A DNA stretch of 64,000 nt. Origin: Streptomyces rimosus subsp. rimosus (lineage in GTDB: Bacteria > Actinomycetota > Actinomycetes > Streptomycetales > Streptomycetaceae). Location of the stretch: assembly GCF_000720725.1 (NCBI RefSeq), contig NZ_JOCQ01000040.1, positions 62,001 through 126,000 on the forward strand. Direction: 5' to 3'. The position numbers were made by a program, and so were the translations under genes. The notes beneath the pieces are model-generated. The model made no database searches. It was not told the origin of the DNA and saw nothing but the letters and a program-made list of their open reading frames with translations. Below, one piece after another: positions 7,255-15,155 of the stretch; within the stretch, counting starts at the first letter, position 1; every line of letters starts with the position of its first letter.

Positions 7255-9765
7255 TTGAGCACCGAGCCACCGCAGGACACCCTCCGTGCCGCGCTCGCCT
7301 GGCACGCCGCCGGCGCCAGCGTCGTCCGCGTGGCCACCGACGGCACCAAGCGGCCGCTCGGCAACTGGGCAGCACACCAGAAGGAACGTGCCACCGAGCA
7401 GCAGCTGCGCGCCTGGTTCACCGGCGGCCACCCCGGGCTCGGCATCGTGTGCGGCGCCGTCTCCGGCGGCCTGGAGATGCTGGAGTTCGAGGGCCGCGCC
7501 GTCGCCGAAGGCGTCCTGAAGGAGTTCGGCGAGATCGCCGAGGACTCCGGGCTCGGCGGCATCTGGAAGCGGGTGGCCGCCGGCTACCTGGAGCGCTCCC
7601 CGTCCGGCGGCATCCACGTCCTGTACCGCCTGGACGGGCAGCCGGTGCCGGGCAACACCAAGCTGGCCCGCCGCCCGGCCCGCGCCGACGAGCTGACCGG
7701 CGATGAGCGGCAGGTGCTCGCGAACAAGCCCGGCAAGGTCTTCGTGCGCGATCTTGTCGAGACCCGCGGCGAGGGCGGTTTCGTCGTCGTCGCCCCCTCC
7801 GCCGGGCCCGTGCACGAGACCGGCCTGCCCTACCAGCTGCTCGCCGGCGCACCGGAGACCCTCACCGTCGTCACGGCTGAGGAGCGCGAGGCGCTGCACA
7901 GCGTCGCCCGCACCCTCGACACCATGCCCGCCGCCATCTTTCCGGCCCCGGCGGATCCGGTGCAGGAGGCGTTCTTCCGCGCCGCCGCCCCGGCCGCGGA
8001 CGGCTCTTTGAAGCCCGGCGAGGACTTCGAGCAGCGCGCCGACTGGACCGACATCCTCACCCCGCACGGCTGGCGCCTGCTCGGGCAGCGGGGCCGCACC
8101 CGCTACTGGCAGCGGCCCGGCAAGAACGGCCTGGGCATCTCCGCCACCACCGGCCACGCCGACGACCGCGACCGCCTGTACGTCTTCTCCTCCAGCACCG
8201 AGTTCGACCCCGAGCGCCCCTACACCAAGTTCGCCGCCCACGCCCTGCTCGAACACCGCGGCGACTACAGCGGTGCCGCCAAGGAACTGCGCCGCCGCGG
8301 CTACGGCACCGCCCCCGAGCGGCACCTTGCGGCCGTGCCCGCACAGCGGGACAGCCCTGCCGCACCGCCGCCCGTCGACGGCACCGCGGCGCTGAAGGTC
8401 GACGAGCCCGAGCCTGCCGCGGACGCCGGCCCGTACTCCTTCACGGACGACGGCAACGCCCTGCGCCTCGTCGACGCCCACGAGCACGAGATCCGCTACG
8501 TGCCCGAGCGCTCCAAGTGGCTGATCTGGGAGGGGCACCGGTGGGGGTGGGACGAAGCCGGCCACGTCCGGGAGCTGATGAAGGCCATCGCCCGTGACCT
8601 GCCCGCCGCGGAGACTCCCGAGCGCAGGCATCGGGCCTACAGCCTCTCCGCGCGCGGCACGTCCGCCTCCCTGCAGCAGGCGTGCTCGGACAAGCGGATC
8701 GTCGCCCGCGCCTCCAGCCTCGACAGCCACCGGATGGAGCTCAATACCCCCGGCGGCGTCGCCGACCTGGTCACCGGCGAACTGGCCCCGCCGGATCCGC
8801 AGCAGATGCACACCCGCTCCGCCGCGGTGGCGCCCGAGAAGATGGCCACCCCGCGCTGGGATGCCTTCTTGGAGGACACCTTCGGCGGCGATGCCGAGAT
8901 GGCCGCGTTCGTGCAGCGCCTGGCCGGCTACTCCGCTTCCGGCGACGTGCGCTACCAGATCCTGCCGTTCCTCTTCGGCGGCGGACAGAACGGCAAGTCC
9001 GTGCTGATGGACGTGCTGCGCAGCCTGCTCGGCGACTACGCCGCGCCTGCCCCCGCGGCGTTCCTGATGGCCGGGAAGAACGAGCACTCCGCCGAACTCG
9101 CACAGCTGCAGGGGCTGCGGCTGGTCATCGCCTCGGAGGTCAACCAGGACGCCCGGTTCGACGAGGCCAAGATGAAGGAACTCACCGGCGGGGAAGCGAT
9201 CCGCGCCCGCTTCATGCGCCAGGACTTCTTCACCTTCGAGCCCACGCATCACCTGTGGCTGATGGGCAACCACCAGCCCGAAGTCAAGGCGGGCGGGGAC
9301 TCGTTCTGGCGGCGCCTTCGCTTGGTGCCGTTCCTGCACAAGGTCCCCGAGCACAAGAAGATCGAGAATCTGTCGCGGCTCCTCGTCGACGAGGAGGGCC
9401 CCGGCATTCTCGCCTGGGTCGTCCAGGGGGCCGTGGACGTTTTCGGCGGCGGCCTGCGCGCTCCCGAGTCCGTCATGGCCGCCACCCGCGCCTACGCCGA
9501 CGAAGAAGACGCCCTCGGCCGGTTCCTGGACGCGTGCTGCATGCGCGCCACCACCGACGTGGTGCGCCTGGAGACGAAGAAGCTGCGCGCCGCCTACGAG
9601 ACGTGGTGCCACGCCGAGGGGGAGACGCCGCTCAAGCCGCAGTCGCTCGGCCGGGAGCTGAAGCGGAGGGGGATCAGCCGCAGTGACAGTAACGGCCGCG
9701 CCTTCTACCTCGGACTGTCACTGCTCGCCGCTGAAGACGAGGGGTGGGGACATGACAACGACTGA
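7255..9765 (+). CDS. Primase-polymerase/helicase (P4-type replication protein)
   Basis: An 836-residue protein from TTG 7255 behind AAGGAGCACC. The N-terminal 200 residues form a bifunctional primase/polymerase domain: GLGIVCGAVSGGLEMLEFEG for the metal site and SPSGGIHVLYR. A linker leads to a D5/P4-type region with TLGDYAAP-like helices and the SF3 helicase core, with Walker A GGGQNGKS near 575, EVNQDARFDEAKMKELTGGE and LMGNHQPEVKAG. This pairing is typical of phage and plasmid replication initiators such as P4 alpha. The iteron-like field starts within its last 85 bp and runs downstream, fitting recognition of an adjacent origin. Confidence 0.92.
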   Translation: MSTEPPQDTLRAALAWHAAGASVVRVATDGTKRPLGNWAAHQKERATEQQLRAWFTGGHPGLGIVCGAVSGGLEMLEFEGRAVAEGVLKEFGEIAEDSGLGGIWKRVAAGYLERSPSGGIHVLYRLDGQPVPGNTKLARRPARADELTGDERQVLANKPGKVFVRDLVETRGEGGFVVVAPSAGPVHETGLPYQLLAGAPETLTVVTAEEREALHSVARTLDTMPAAIFPAPADPVQEAFFRAAAPAADGSLKPGEDFEQRADWTDILTPHGWRLLGQRGRTRYWQRPGKNGLGISATTGHADDRDRLYVFSSSTEFDPERPYTKFAAHALLEHRGDYSGAAKELRRRGYGTAPERHLAAVPAQRDSPAAPPPVDGTAALKVDEPEPAADAGPYSFTDDGNALRLVDAHEHEIRYVPERSKWLIWEGHRWGWDEAGHVRELMKAIARDLPAAETPERRHRAYSLSARGTSASLQQACSDKRIVARASSLDSHRMELNTPGGVADLVTGELAPPDPQQMHTRSAAVAPEKMATPRWDAFLEDTFGGDAEMAAFVQRLAGYSASGDVRYQILPFLFGGGQNGKSVLMDVLRSLLGDYAAPAPAAFLMAGKNEHSAELAQLQGLRLVIASEVNQDARFDEAKMKELTGGEAIRARFMRQDFFTFEPTHHLWLMGNHQPEVKAGGDSFWRRLRLVPFLHKVPEHKKIENLSRLLVDEEGPGILAWVVQGAVDVFGGGLRAPESVMAATRAYADEEDALGRFLDACCMRATTDVVRLETKKLRAAYETWCHAEGETPLKPQSLGRELKRRGISRSDSNGRAFYLGLSLLAAEDEGWGHDND

Positions 9766-9964
9766 GGCAGTGACAGTAACCCCCCTCGCAGTGACAGCAG
9801 CAGTGACCGAAAAAGTGACAGTAAAAACCGACGTTCTTGCAGGTCACGGCCTTGCAGTGACAGCAGTGACAGTAATCCCCGGGTTCCACTGCATACGCGC
9901 ACACGCACACGCAGGTGGAGGAGTTATATGCAGAACGCCGTTTTACTGTCACTGCTGTCACTGC
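9681..9964 (+). repeat. Iteron-like repeat field, candidate replication origin
   Basis: Ten copies of the core AGTGAC, mostly extended to CAGTGACAGTAA. Direct copies begin at 9681, 9768, 9789, 9801, 9814, 9855 and 9864; inverted copies lie at 9714-9723, 9943-9954 and 9955-9963. Segments 9854-9875 and 9943-9964 form a perfect 22-bp inverted repeat 67 bp apart. The field begins inside the end of the primase/helicase gene and fills the gap after it, the usual place for the origin of P4-type replicons. Function is inferred from position and repetition. Confidence 0.72.
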
Positions 9965-9996
9965 CAGGGGCGGTGAAGCGCCGTGCCAGCCCCTAA
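9928..9996 (+). CDS. Short leader ORF (22 aa)
   Basis: An ATG behind a strong GGAGGAG encodes 22 residues beginning MQNAVLLSLLSLPG. The TAA at 9994-9996 overlaps the GTG start at 9983 of the next gene, so its translation could feed the following gene. The second half of the iteron inverted repeat lies inside it. It may be only a translation-coupling leader. Confidence 0.4.
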   Translation: MQNAVLLSLLSLPGAVKRRASP

Positions 9997-10354
9997 ACGG
10001 AATCCGCCCACCTGGCTCGACACGTCCGCGCCGCAGAGCGACCGGCCGCGCGCCCAGCAGTGCCCGCGCTGCCGCGCCCCGGTTCTGCGTGCCCTGGCCG
10101 GCCGCACCGCCGCCGTTGATGTCCGCGCCGATCCGTACCCGCTCGGTCTCGCGGCCGAGCTTCAGGCGCGGCTTGCCGGACGGTTCACCTACTGCCTGCG
10201 CCTGCACCCGCACTTGCCGCCGCGGCTGCTGATCCGCGACCGCTGGCACATCGCCGGCGGCACCTGCGCCCACCTGGTCGTCGCCGACCACCACTGCACC
10301 CGCGCCACCGCACCGGCGGCGACCCCGCCGCCCGGACCCGACCGCCTGTTCTGA
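9983..10354 (+). CDS. Hypothetical zinc-ribbon protein (123 aa)
   Basis: Starts at GTG 9983, overlapping the leader ORF. It has CPRCRAPVLRAL near residue 27, then a domain with several His and Cys (CLRLHPHLPPRLL, CAHLVVADHHC), consistent with zinc binding. Its position between the primase/origin and the WhiB-like regulator suggests an early regulatory or replication accessory role. No family recognised. Confidence 0.65.
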   Translation: MPAPKRNPPTWLDTSAPQSDRPRAQQCPRCRAPVLRALAGRTAAVDVRADPYPLGLAAELQARLAGRFTYCLRLHPHLPPRLLIRDRWHIAGGTCAHLVVADHHCTRATAPAATPPPGPDRLF

Positions 10355-10369
10355 GAGGAGAACCCCGCC

Positions 10370-10990
10370 ATGGCTACCCCGATCACCCACCCCGACTTCC
10401 TCGCCGGGACCACCGCCCGTACACCGTGCGCACTGCAGCCTGCTCGTTTCCACTCCAGCGACGACGCTGCCGTCGACCTGTGCCTGGACTGCCCGCTGAT
10501 GCTCGCCTGCCGCCAGTGGGCGCGCGAGCACCGCGCCGCCGGCGTATGGGGTGCCGAGACCACTGTCGAGCGCACCGCGGCCGGCTGCCCGCCTGAGACC
10601 GAGCCGGAGCCGGAGGACATCCGGCCCGTGTGCGGCACCGAGGCGGGTGCCCAGTGGCACCGCCGCTACGACCCCGACGGCCCGTGCCCGGCATGCCGGA
10701 ACGCGGCACGCAGCGCCATGCGGCGGCGCAACCGGGAACGGGATGCCGCACTGGGCACCGTGTGGCCGCCCCGCCTGCCCGAGCAGGAGCAGAAGATCCT
10801 GGAGGCGTTCGCCGCAGGCATGGACCGTGCGGCGATCGGCCGCCGCTTCCGCCTCCAGCGCAAGACCGTCGCCACCTACCTGTACCGGATCCGCAGGCGC
10901 CTGCGGACCGACGAAGCCGGACTCGTCGCGGCGGCACAGGCTGTCGGCCTGCTGCCCGCGGCGCAGCGTGAGTTCGGGGAGGCCGCCTGA
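10370..10990 (+). CDS. WhiB-like [4Fe-4S] protein fused to a LuxR-type HTH
   Basis: A 206-residue protein from ATG 10370 behind GAGAGGAG. Residues 1-65 hold the WhiB signature: C20, then C38-x2-C41-x5-C47, followed by REH and GVWGA at 58-62, the G(V/I)WGG turn of the family. A middle CPACRN motif follows. Residues about 138-180 form a helix-turn-helix like the C-terminal region of LuxR/sigma-70 region 4 (AAIGRRFRLQRKTVATYLYRIRRRL). Most WhiB proteins are 80-130 residues and bind a sigma factor. This fusion adds its own DNA-binding part and probably regulates phage or host promoters in response to redox state or NO. Confidence 0.85.
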   Translation: MATPITHPDFLAGTTARTPCALQPARFHSSDDAAVDLCLDCPLMLACRQWAREHRAAGVWGAETTVERTAAGCPPETEPEPEDIRPVCGTEAGAQWHRRYDPDGPCPACRNAARSAMRRRNRERDAALGTVWPPRLPEQEQKILEAFAAGMDRAAIGRRFRLQRKTVATYLYRIRRRLRTDEAGLVAAAQAVGLLPAAQREFGEAA

Positions 10991-11370
10991 TGCCCGACAC
11001 CCGCCCCCGCACGCTGACCGGAACTGTCTCGGCCGTCCAGCGCCCGTACCTGGTCCGGGGTGACGACACGGTGCCGGAGCTGCGCTTCCGGCTGTCGGTG
11101 AAGCGCTGGACACCCGAGGGCCGCTACGGCGGCACGGACGTGCACCACGTGGTGCTGCGCGACGAGCACACCAACCTCGCCGTCAGCTACGTGCACGCGC
11201 TGGCGGTCGGCACCCGCCTGCACCTGCACGGCACGTGGCGCCAGCGCCTCGACGCCGACGCCTGGATCGACGAGTTCACCGTCACCCGCCTGTGGACGCC
11301 GCTGCCCATCCCGTCCGGCACCCGCCTCGGACGCCTGCCCGCACAGCGCACCGAAGGAGACGACCGGTGA
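10990..11370 (+). CDS. Hypothetical beta-rich, possibly OB-fold protein (126 aa)
   Basis: Starts on the last base of the WhiB-like gene. Alternating hydrophobic strands (LTGTVSAVQRPYL, LRFRLSVKRW, HHVVLRDEHTNLAVSYVHAL, TRLHLHGTWRQRL) resemble a single OB-fold and recall SSB-type proteins, without a decisive motif. The product may bind single-stranded DNA or be a small structural partner. Confidence 0.6.
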   Translation: MPDTRPRTLTGTVSAVQRPYLVRGDDTVPELRFRLSVKRWTPEGRYGGTDVHHVVLRDEHTNLAVSYVHALAVGTRLHLHGTWRQRLDADAWIDEFTVTRLWTPLPIPSGTRLGRLPAQRTEGDDR

Positions 11371-11702
11371 CTACTCGCCCGAACGCCTCGCAGATCAATG
11401 ACGACCAGCTCGACGCGCTGTACGCCGAGCTGGAACGGGCCCGGCAGGCCCTGAGCGCCCGCGAGGCGGCCCCGGAGTCGCCAGACGGGGCTGAACCCGT
11501 CCGGGGCGCCGAGAGGCCGCCAGAGGGCCAGGGAGGCCACACGTACCTGTCGACCGGCTGCCTGCACGGCGAGCACGGCTACTGCCAGTCCATGACCGGC
11601 CTGGCGGGGGCCAAGCGCCCGGCCCGCTGCAAGTTCTGCGAGGCGCCGTGCATCTGCCCCTGCCACCAGGCTGCGGGGCCGTCGCCGAAGGAGGCCGCCT
11701 GA
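11367..11702 (+). CDS. Hypothetical Cys/His-rich protein (111 aa)
   Basis: Starts at GTG 11367 overlapping the previous stop. The N-terminal helix (DDQLDALYAELERARQALSA) is followed by a compact zinc domain with CLHGEHGYCQ, CKFCEAPCICPCH. This Cys-rich motif recurs in small proteins of Streptomyces phages and plasmids, as I recall; the role is unknown but a nucleic-acid-binding zinc fold is likely. Confidence 0.7.
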   Translation: MTTRPNASQINDDQLDALYAELERARQALSAREAAPESPDGAEPVRGAERPPEGQGGHTYLSTGCLHGEHGYCQSMTGLAGAKRPARCKFCEAPCICPCHQAAGPSPKEAA

Positions 11703-11971
11703 TGCCCCGCGTGATCCGCGCCCGCGACGTCGCCACCGTCCTCGCCGACGGCGGCTACGGGCCGTCCGAGTACGACCCGGACTACGGCTGGGATCCCGGC
11801 TACCGGGCCGTCCAGTCCGGCCGCCGTCAGGTCAACGTCTTCCACGACGGGCCCGGCGAGGAAGCCTGCCTGGAGCAGTACACGGCCGAGCTGCGGGCCG
11901 CCGGATTTCACGTCGTCGCCGACCAGGTGCCCGGCGGCGGACGGCGCCGCCTGCACATCACCCGCCCCTGA
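11702..11971 (+). CDS. Hypothetical early protein (89 aa)
   Basis: ATG 11702 overlaps the previous TGA. A compact alpha/beta protein: MPRVIRARDVATVLADGGYG, then strands around VNVFHDG and FHVVADQV, ending RRRLHITRP. This looks like a single folded domain of unknown function. It lies directly before the second methyltransferase, which has its own ribosome site. Confidence 0.65.
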   Translation: MPRVIRARDVATVLADGGYGPSEYDPDYGWDPGYRAVQSGRRQVNVFHDGPGEEACLEQYTAELRAAGFHVVADQVPGGGRRRLHITRP

Positions 11972-11989
11972 CCCGATCGAGGAGAGCAA

Positions 11990-13003
11990 GTGAAAGTCGC
12001 CGACGACATCCTGCACAGCCTGGCCAGCGCCGCCGTTGACGGCCCGCGGCTGGTGCTCGCCGGGCCGCGCATGGACCCCAAGCTGTACGGCCGGATCAAC
12101 GAGGTCCTGGAGGCTGTCGGCGGCCGGTGGACGAAGCAGGCGGGAGCTCACGTGTTCCCGGTGGATGCGGCCGAGGCCGTAGCCCCGGTGCTCGCCACCG
12201 GTGAGGTCGTGACGCTGCGGGAGAAACGCAACGACGCGCAGTACTTCCCCACGCCCGCCGCGGTCGTCGACCGGCTGCTCGCGGCGGCGGACCTGCGTCC
12301 GGACATGGAGGTGCTGGAGCCGTCGGCCGGCTCCGGCGCCATCGCCAGCGCAGCAGCGGCGCGCGGGGCTGTGGTCGACTGCATCGAGCGCGACCCCGGG
12401 TACGCAGCCGTCCTCGCCGACACCGGCGCGGCCCGCACCGTGCGGGTCGCCGACTTCCTGACCGTGGCGCCGGAGCCGGTCTACGACCGGGTGGTGATGA
12501 ACCCGCCGTTCACCCGCGGCGCCGACGTCGAGCACGTCCAGCACGCGCTGCGGTTCCTGAAGCCGGACGGCCTGCTCGTCGCCGTCATGTCCCAGGCGGT
12601 CAGCTACCAGAAAGGCGCCGCCGCGGCCTTTCGCAACCTCGTCGAACAGCGCGGCGGACAGGCCGAGATGCTGCCGGAGAAGGCGTTCGCCGAATCCGGC
12701 ACCGGGGTGGGCACCATCCTCGTGGCCATTCCCGCCACGCGCAGCGCCGCCGTCCGGCCGCTGGTGTGGCCGACGCACGAGCAGCCTGTCTCCGGGCCCG
12801 AGGACTTCGGTGATCCGGCGGCCATCGCACGCGAGATCGTTGACAGCTTGCGCAAGGCCACCGCGGCCTTCGACGCCGTAGCCCGAGCTCTGGAACGCGC
12901 CCAACAACGCGCAGCGCCGAAGCCCGTGGTCACCGACCTGCCGGTGTCCGCTGGCCCGCACGGCCAACCCACCTTGTTCGACCTCCTCGACGAAGCCTCC
13001 TGA
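11990..13003 (+). CDS. N6-adenine-type DNA methyltransferase (copy 2)
   Basis: A 337-residue protein from GTG 11990 behind GAGGAGAG. It matches copy 1 over the full 250 residues (MKV start, KLYG.. LEA.GG.W, YFPTP, EPSAG.GAIA, NPPF at 171-174) and adds an extra C-terminal part of about 85 residues ending in a helix with QPTLFDLLDEA, which resembles a sliding-clamp-binding QxxLF peptide. Two divergent copies in one operon suggest two specificities or a diverged non-catalytic copy. The catalytic NPPF is intact in both. Confidence 0.85.
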   Translation: MKVADDILHSLASAAVDGPRLVLAGPRMDPKLYGRINEVLEAVGGRWTKQAGAHVFPVDAAEAVAPVLATGEVVTLREKRNDAQYFPTPAAVVDRLLAAADLRPDMEVLEPSAGSGAIASAAAARGAVVDCIERDPGYAAVLADTGAARTVRVADFLTVAPEPVYDRVVMNPPFTRGADVEHVQHALRFLKPDGLLVAVMSQAVSYQKGAAAAFRNLVEQRGGQAEMLPEKAFAESGTGVGTILVAIPATRSAAVRPLVWPTHEQPVSGPEDFGDPAAIAREIVDSLRKATAAFDAVARALERAQQRAAPKPVVTDLPVSAGPHGQPTLFDLLDEAS

Positions 13004-13033
13004 CCCCGCCCGCACGAACGCAAGGAGACCGCC

Positions 13034-13672
13034 ATGCACGACCGCGACGCCGTCAACCCAGTTTGCACGATTTGCATGCGCGGTCTTCGCGATGACGAGT
13101 GGGACCGTCTCGCGTGCCGCATCTGCCAGGACCGCGGCACCGCGATGCTCAGCGCCCTGCCGGGCCTGTACGACCAGCTCGGCGACCTCCTCGAGCCGGG
13201 CCCGGGGCGGGGCGACGGGCGCGTATCCGGAACGCGCGGCGCGCCGCTGCCGTGCTCGCTGCACGTGCTGGATCTGCGGGCCCGCGGCGGGCTGGTGACC
13301 GTCCTCGCCGACTGGGAGGCTGCAGTGCGGGACGAACTCGGCTACACGGCAGCGGTGTTCCGGGGCGACCTGCGACAAACCCTCGCCGGAGTAGTCAGCT
13401 TCCTGACCGCCAACGCCCCGTGGGTCTACGCGTCGTTCCCCGCCGTTGCCGATCTGCACCGTGAACTCCGCGCCCTTCACAGCCACGCCGCCCGCATGGT
13501 CACCGGCGAACAAGCGGAACGCAAAGTCCGTGTCCTGTGCGGCTGTGGCGCGACCCTCCCGTTCACCGTCTCCACCCCCGGCGAGAAGTGCCGCACCTGC
13601 GGTACCCAGTACGGGCACGCTGACCTTTTCGACCTGCCGCTCGCCGACCGGGCCGAAAGGAGCGCCGCGTGA
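13034..13672 (+). CDS. Zinc-ribbon protein (212 aa)
   Basis: N-terminal zinc knuckles CTICMRGL and CRICQDRG (residues 11-34), a helical middle, and a C-terminal ribbon CGCGATLPF...CRTCGTQYG near 170-195. Proteins of this double-zinc layout are frequent in streptomycete prophages and plasmids. Probably binds DNA or RNA; no enzymatic motif. ATG 13034 follows CAAGGAGACCGCC, a strong ribosome site. Confidence 0.72.
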   Translation: MHDRDAVNPVCTICMRGLRDDEWDRLACRICQDRGTAMLSALPGLYDQLGDLLEPGPGRGDGRVSGTRGAPLPCSLHVLDLRARGGLVTVLADWEAAVRDELGYTAAVFRGDLRQTLAGVVSFLTANAPWVYASFPAVADLHRELRALHSHAARMVTGEQAERKVRVLCGCGATLPFTVSTPGEKCRTCGTQYGHADLFDLPLADRAERSAA

Positions 13673-13842
13673 GCGTCCCAGGATTCGCCGCGCTCGTTCT
13701 GAGCCTCGCCGCTCTGGTCATGTCGCTTCTGGCGTGGCGGATCAACCGCCGCACCCGAAGGACCCTGAAGAGGACCGACGAGAACCTGGCGCGCAGCCAG
13801 GCTGTACTCAACCAGGTACGGCGGGGTGGAGGCGAGACGTGA
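13669..13842 (+). CDS. Small membrane protein (57 aa)
   Basis: GTG 13669 overlaps the previous stop. Residues 5-23 (GFAALVLSLAALVMSLLAW) form one transmembrane helix, followed by a basic stretch (RINRRTRRTLKR) and a cytosolic helix. Function unknown; small single-pass proteins of this type are common in early regions of actinophages. Confidence 0.65.
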   Translation: MSVPGFAALVLSLAALVMSLLAWRINRRTRRTLKRTDENLARSQAVLNQVRRGGGET

Positions 13843-14078
13843 CCGACGACGACCCCGTCCGGCCGGCCGCGATGCGCCTGCCCATCGTGACCGGTACGGA
13901 CGGGCAGCCGTACCTCGGCTGTGACGCGGTGGTGGCGCTGCTGCGGGCCATCGCCGCATCCTGCCGCACCCTCGCCGACGACCCCGAATGCGACCTCGAC
14001 AGCGCCGCAGCGGTCATCGACTACGAGGCGGATGCCCTGGAGTGCCGGGCCATCGACCGCACCCGCCGGTCAGCCTGA
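13839..14078 (+). CDS. Hypothetical early protein (79 aa)
   Basis: GTG 13839 overlaps the previous stop. The sequence AMRLPIVTGTDGQPYLGCDAVVALLRAI continues into helices with CRTLADDPECD. It is the last gene of the long plus-strand early operon and converges with a short minus-strand gene. No family recognised. Confidence 0.62.
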   Translation: MTDDDPVRPAAMRLPIVTGTDGQPYLGCDAVVALLRAIAASCRTLADDPECDLDSAAAVIDYEADALECRAIDRTRRSA

Positions 14079-14261
14079 CGCGAGCCGTCGCGCCACGTTC
14101 GCCGACCACCGGCGGGCCAGCGCCGCCACCCCGTCCTCGCCCCGGCCCACCTCGGCCAGCAGTGCCACCGCGGCCCGCGCCTCACCCGCCGTGACCAGCG
14201 GCAGGCGCGGGTCGTCCGTGTCCAGCAGGGCGTGCAGGGCGGCCAGGTCGTCATCGGTCAC
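14070..14261 (-). CDS. Hypothetical minus-strand protein (63 aa)
   Basis: A GTG at 14261 begins MTDDDLAALHALLDTDDPRLPL, continues in an Ala-rich helical protein and overlaps the convergent gene by 9 bp. Acidic start and helical periodicity look like a real small protein, but coding evidence is limited. It lies beyond the 14317 hairpin from the other minus-strand genes, so it needs its own promoter. Confidence 0.5.
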   Translation of the reverse strand: MTDDDLAALHALLDTDDPRLPLVTAGEARAAVALLAEVGRGEDGVAALARRWSANVARRLASG

Positions 14262-14316
14262 GGTGAGAGAACGGGGCCGGGAGTCGGCCGGTTACGCAGC
14301 CATGAGTAACGAAAGA

Positions 14317-14350
14317 GCCCCCACCCGGCGACCGCCGGGTGGGGGCCTTC
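14317..14350. terminator. Bidirectional terminator
   Basis: Perfect 13-bp arms at 14317-14329 and 14334-14346 with a 4-nt loop, followed by CTTCT on the plus strand. It separates the early plus-strand operon from the minus-strand cargo genes starting at 14389. Confidence 0.75.
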
Positions 14351-14388
14351 TGCATTGCTCCGGAAAGCGGCGGGTGCGGACGGGATGG

Positions 14389-14685
14389 TCAGTTCCACCC
14401 GATTGTCGCGTAGACCAGCCCCGAAGCGGCGTGTACTGCTACGGGAATCACGGCCCCGGGCCACGGTTTGCGCCTCCTGGCGATGCACGCAGCGAGGGCG
14501 GCGACTGGGCCGACCCATCCGAGCAGGTAGAGGACGACAGTGCTGTTGTCGAGCCAGTCGAAAAGCGCAGCCGTCCGACCCACCCGTGACAGCAGACACA
14601 GGCAGGAGAACACCAGAGCCGAACCCCACAGGTTGGCTTCTACCGACTTGGGCCCATGAGCAGTACTCACACGCGAATTCGTCAT
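14389..14685 (-). CDS. Three-helix membrane protein (98 aa)
   Basis: Three hydrophobic segments (ALVFSCLCLLSRVG, VVLYLLGWVGPVAALAACIA, VIPVAVHAASGLVYATIG) with a conserved-looking ARRRKPWPG loop. It lies 14 bp downstream of the secreted-protein gene and so may form a two-gene unit with it, for example a secreted factor with a membrane partner or immunity protein. This pairing is inferred only from spacing. No family recognised. Confidence 0.6.
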   Translation of the reverse strand: MTNSRVSTAHGPKSVEANLWGSALVFSCLCLLSRVGRTAALFDWLDNSTVVLYLLGWVGPVAALAACIARRRKPWPGAVIPVAVHAASGLVYATIGWN

Positions 14686-14699
14686 GGCGTGAACTGAAG

Positions 14700-15155
14700 T
14701 CAGCCGGTTATCTGCCTGATGACCCAGTCGATCACATCTGCGCCGCTAGCAGCTACGAGAAGTCGCACCGGGTGGTACCACGGCAGGTTTTCGGCCCACC
14801 TCTTGAAAGATGCGGCGCCCCCCTTGGCGGCACTGACGGCCTTCTTGAAGAACGCTCCCCCCTGCTTCTTGATGAGGGCAATGAGGGCCTTGCCCGCACT
14901 ACTGGCGGCTCCACGCTCCTCGGCGGCAGAAGCCGTGCCAGCAGCGACCGCCGCGACAGCAGCTCGCCCCTCTGCGCCAAGCTCCGCGGATATCTCAGGC
15001 GATGCCAGCAGCTGTCGCGCGTGAGGGGCGCTGAGCGTCGACTGAGCCGCAGGGGTGCTGGGGGCTTCTGCGGCGGTCGCGGCAGGCGCAGCGACGCCGA
15101 AGGCGACCGCCGCCATCACGGTTGCTGCGGACGTGCGCAGGGTATTGCGATTCAC
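14700..15155 (-). CDS. Small secreted protein of unknown function
   Basis: A 151-residue precursor. GTG 15155 was chosen because AAGGAGCG lies 7 bp upstream; a longer frame exists. Signal peptide: basic NRNTLR, hydrophobic AATVMAAVAFGVAAP, cleavage near ATAAEA. The mature part has a helical region around PHARQLLASPEISAELGAEGRAAVAAV. The C-terminal half is cationic and amphipathic (LIALIKKQGGAFFKKAVSAAKGG, FKRWAENLPWYHPVRLL, DVIDWVIRQITG), which would suit a membrane-active peptide or surface protein. Not needed for phage growth by its look, so probably lysogenic cargo. Confidence 0.65.
   Translation of the reverse strand: MNRNTLRTSAATVMAAVAFGVAAPAATAAEAPSTPAAQSTLSAPHARQLLASPEISAELGAEGRAAVAAVAAGTASAAEERGAASSAGKALIALIKKQGGAFFKKAVSAAKGGAASFKRWAENLPWYHPVRLLVAASGADVIDWVIRQITG

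Noticed and set aside
7087..9612. 841-codon open frame on the minus strand opposite the primase/helicase
   Set aside because: It mirrors the plus-strand gene with high third-position GC, has no family motif, and the plus frame carries clear prim-pol and Walker motifs.
9681..9964. CRISPR array
   Set aside because: Repeats are about 12 bp, irregularly spaced and in both orientations; there are no uniform spacers and no cas genes.
9752..9976. Plus-strand frame through the iteron field (MTTTEAVTVTP...)
   Set aside because: Its repeated Ala-Val-Thr is just the repeat motif translated; the strong ribosome site belongs to the ORF at 9928.
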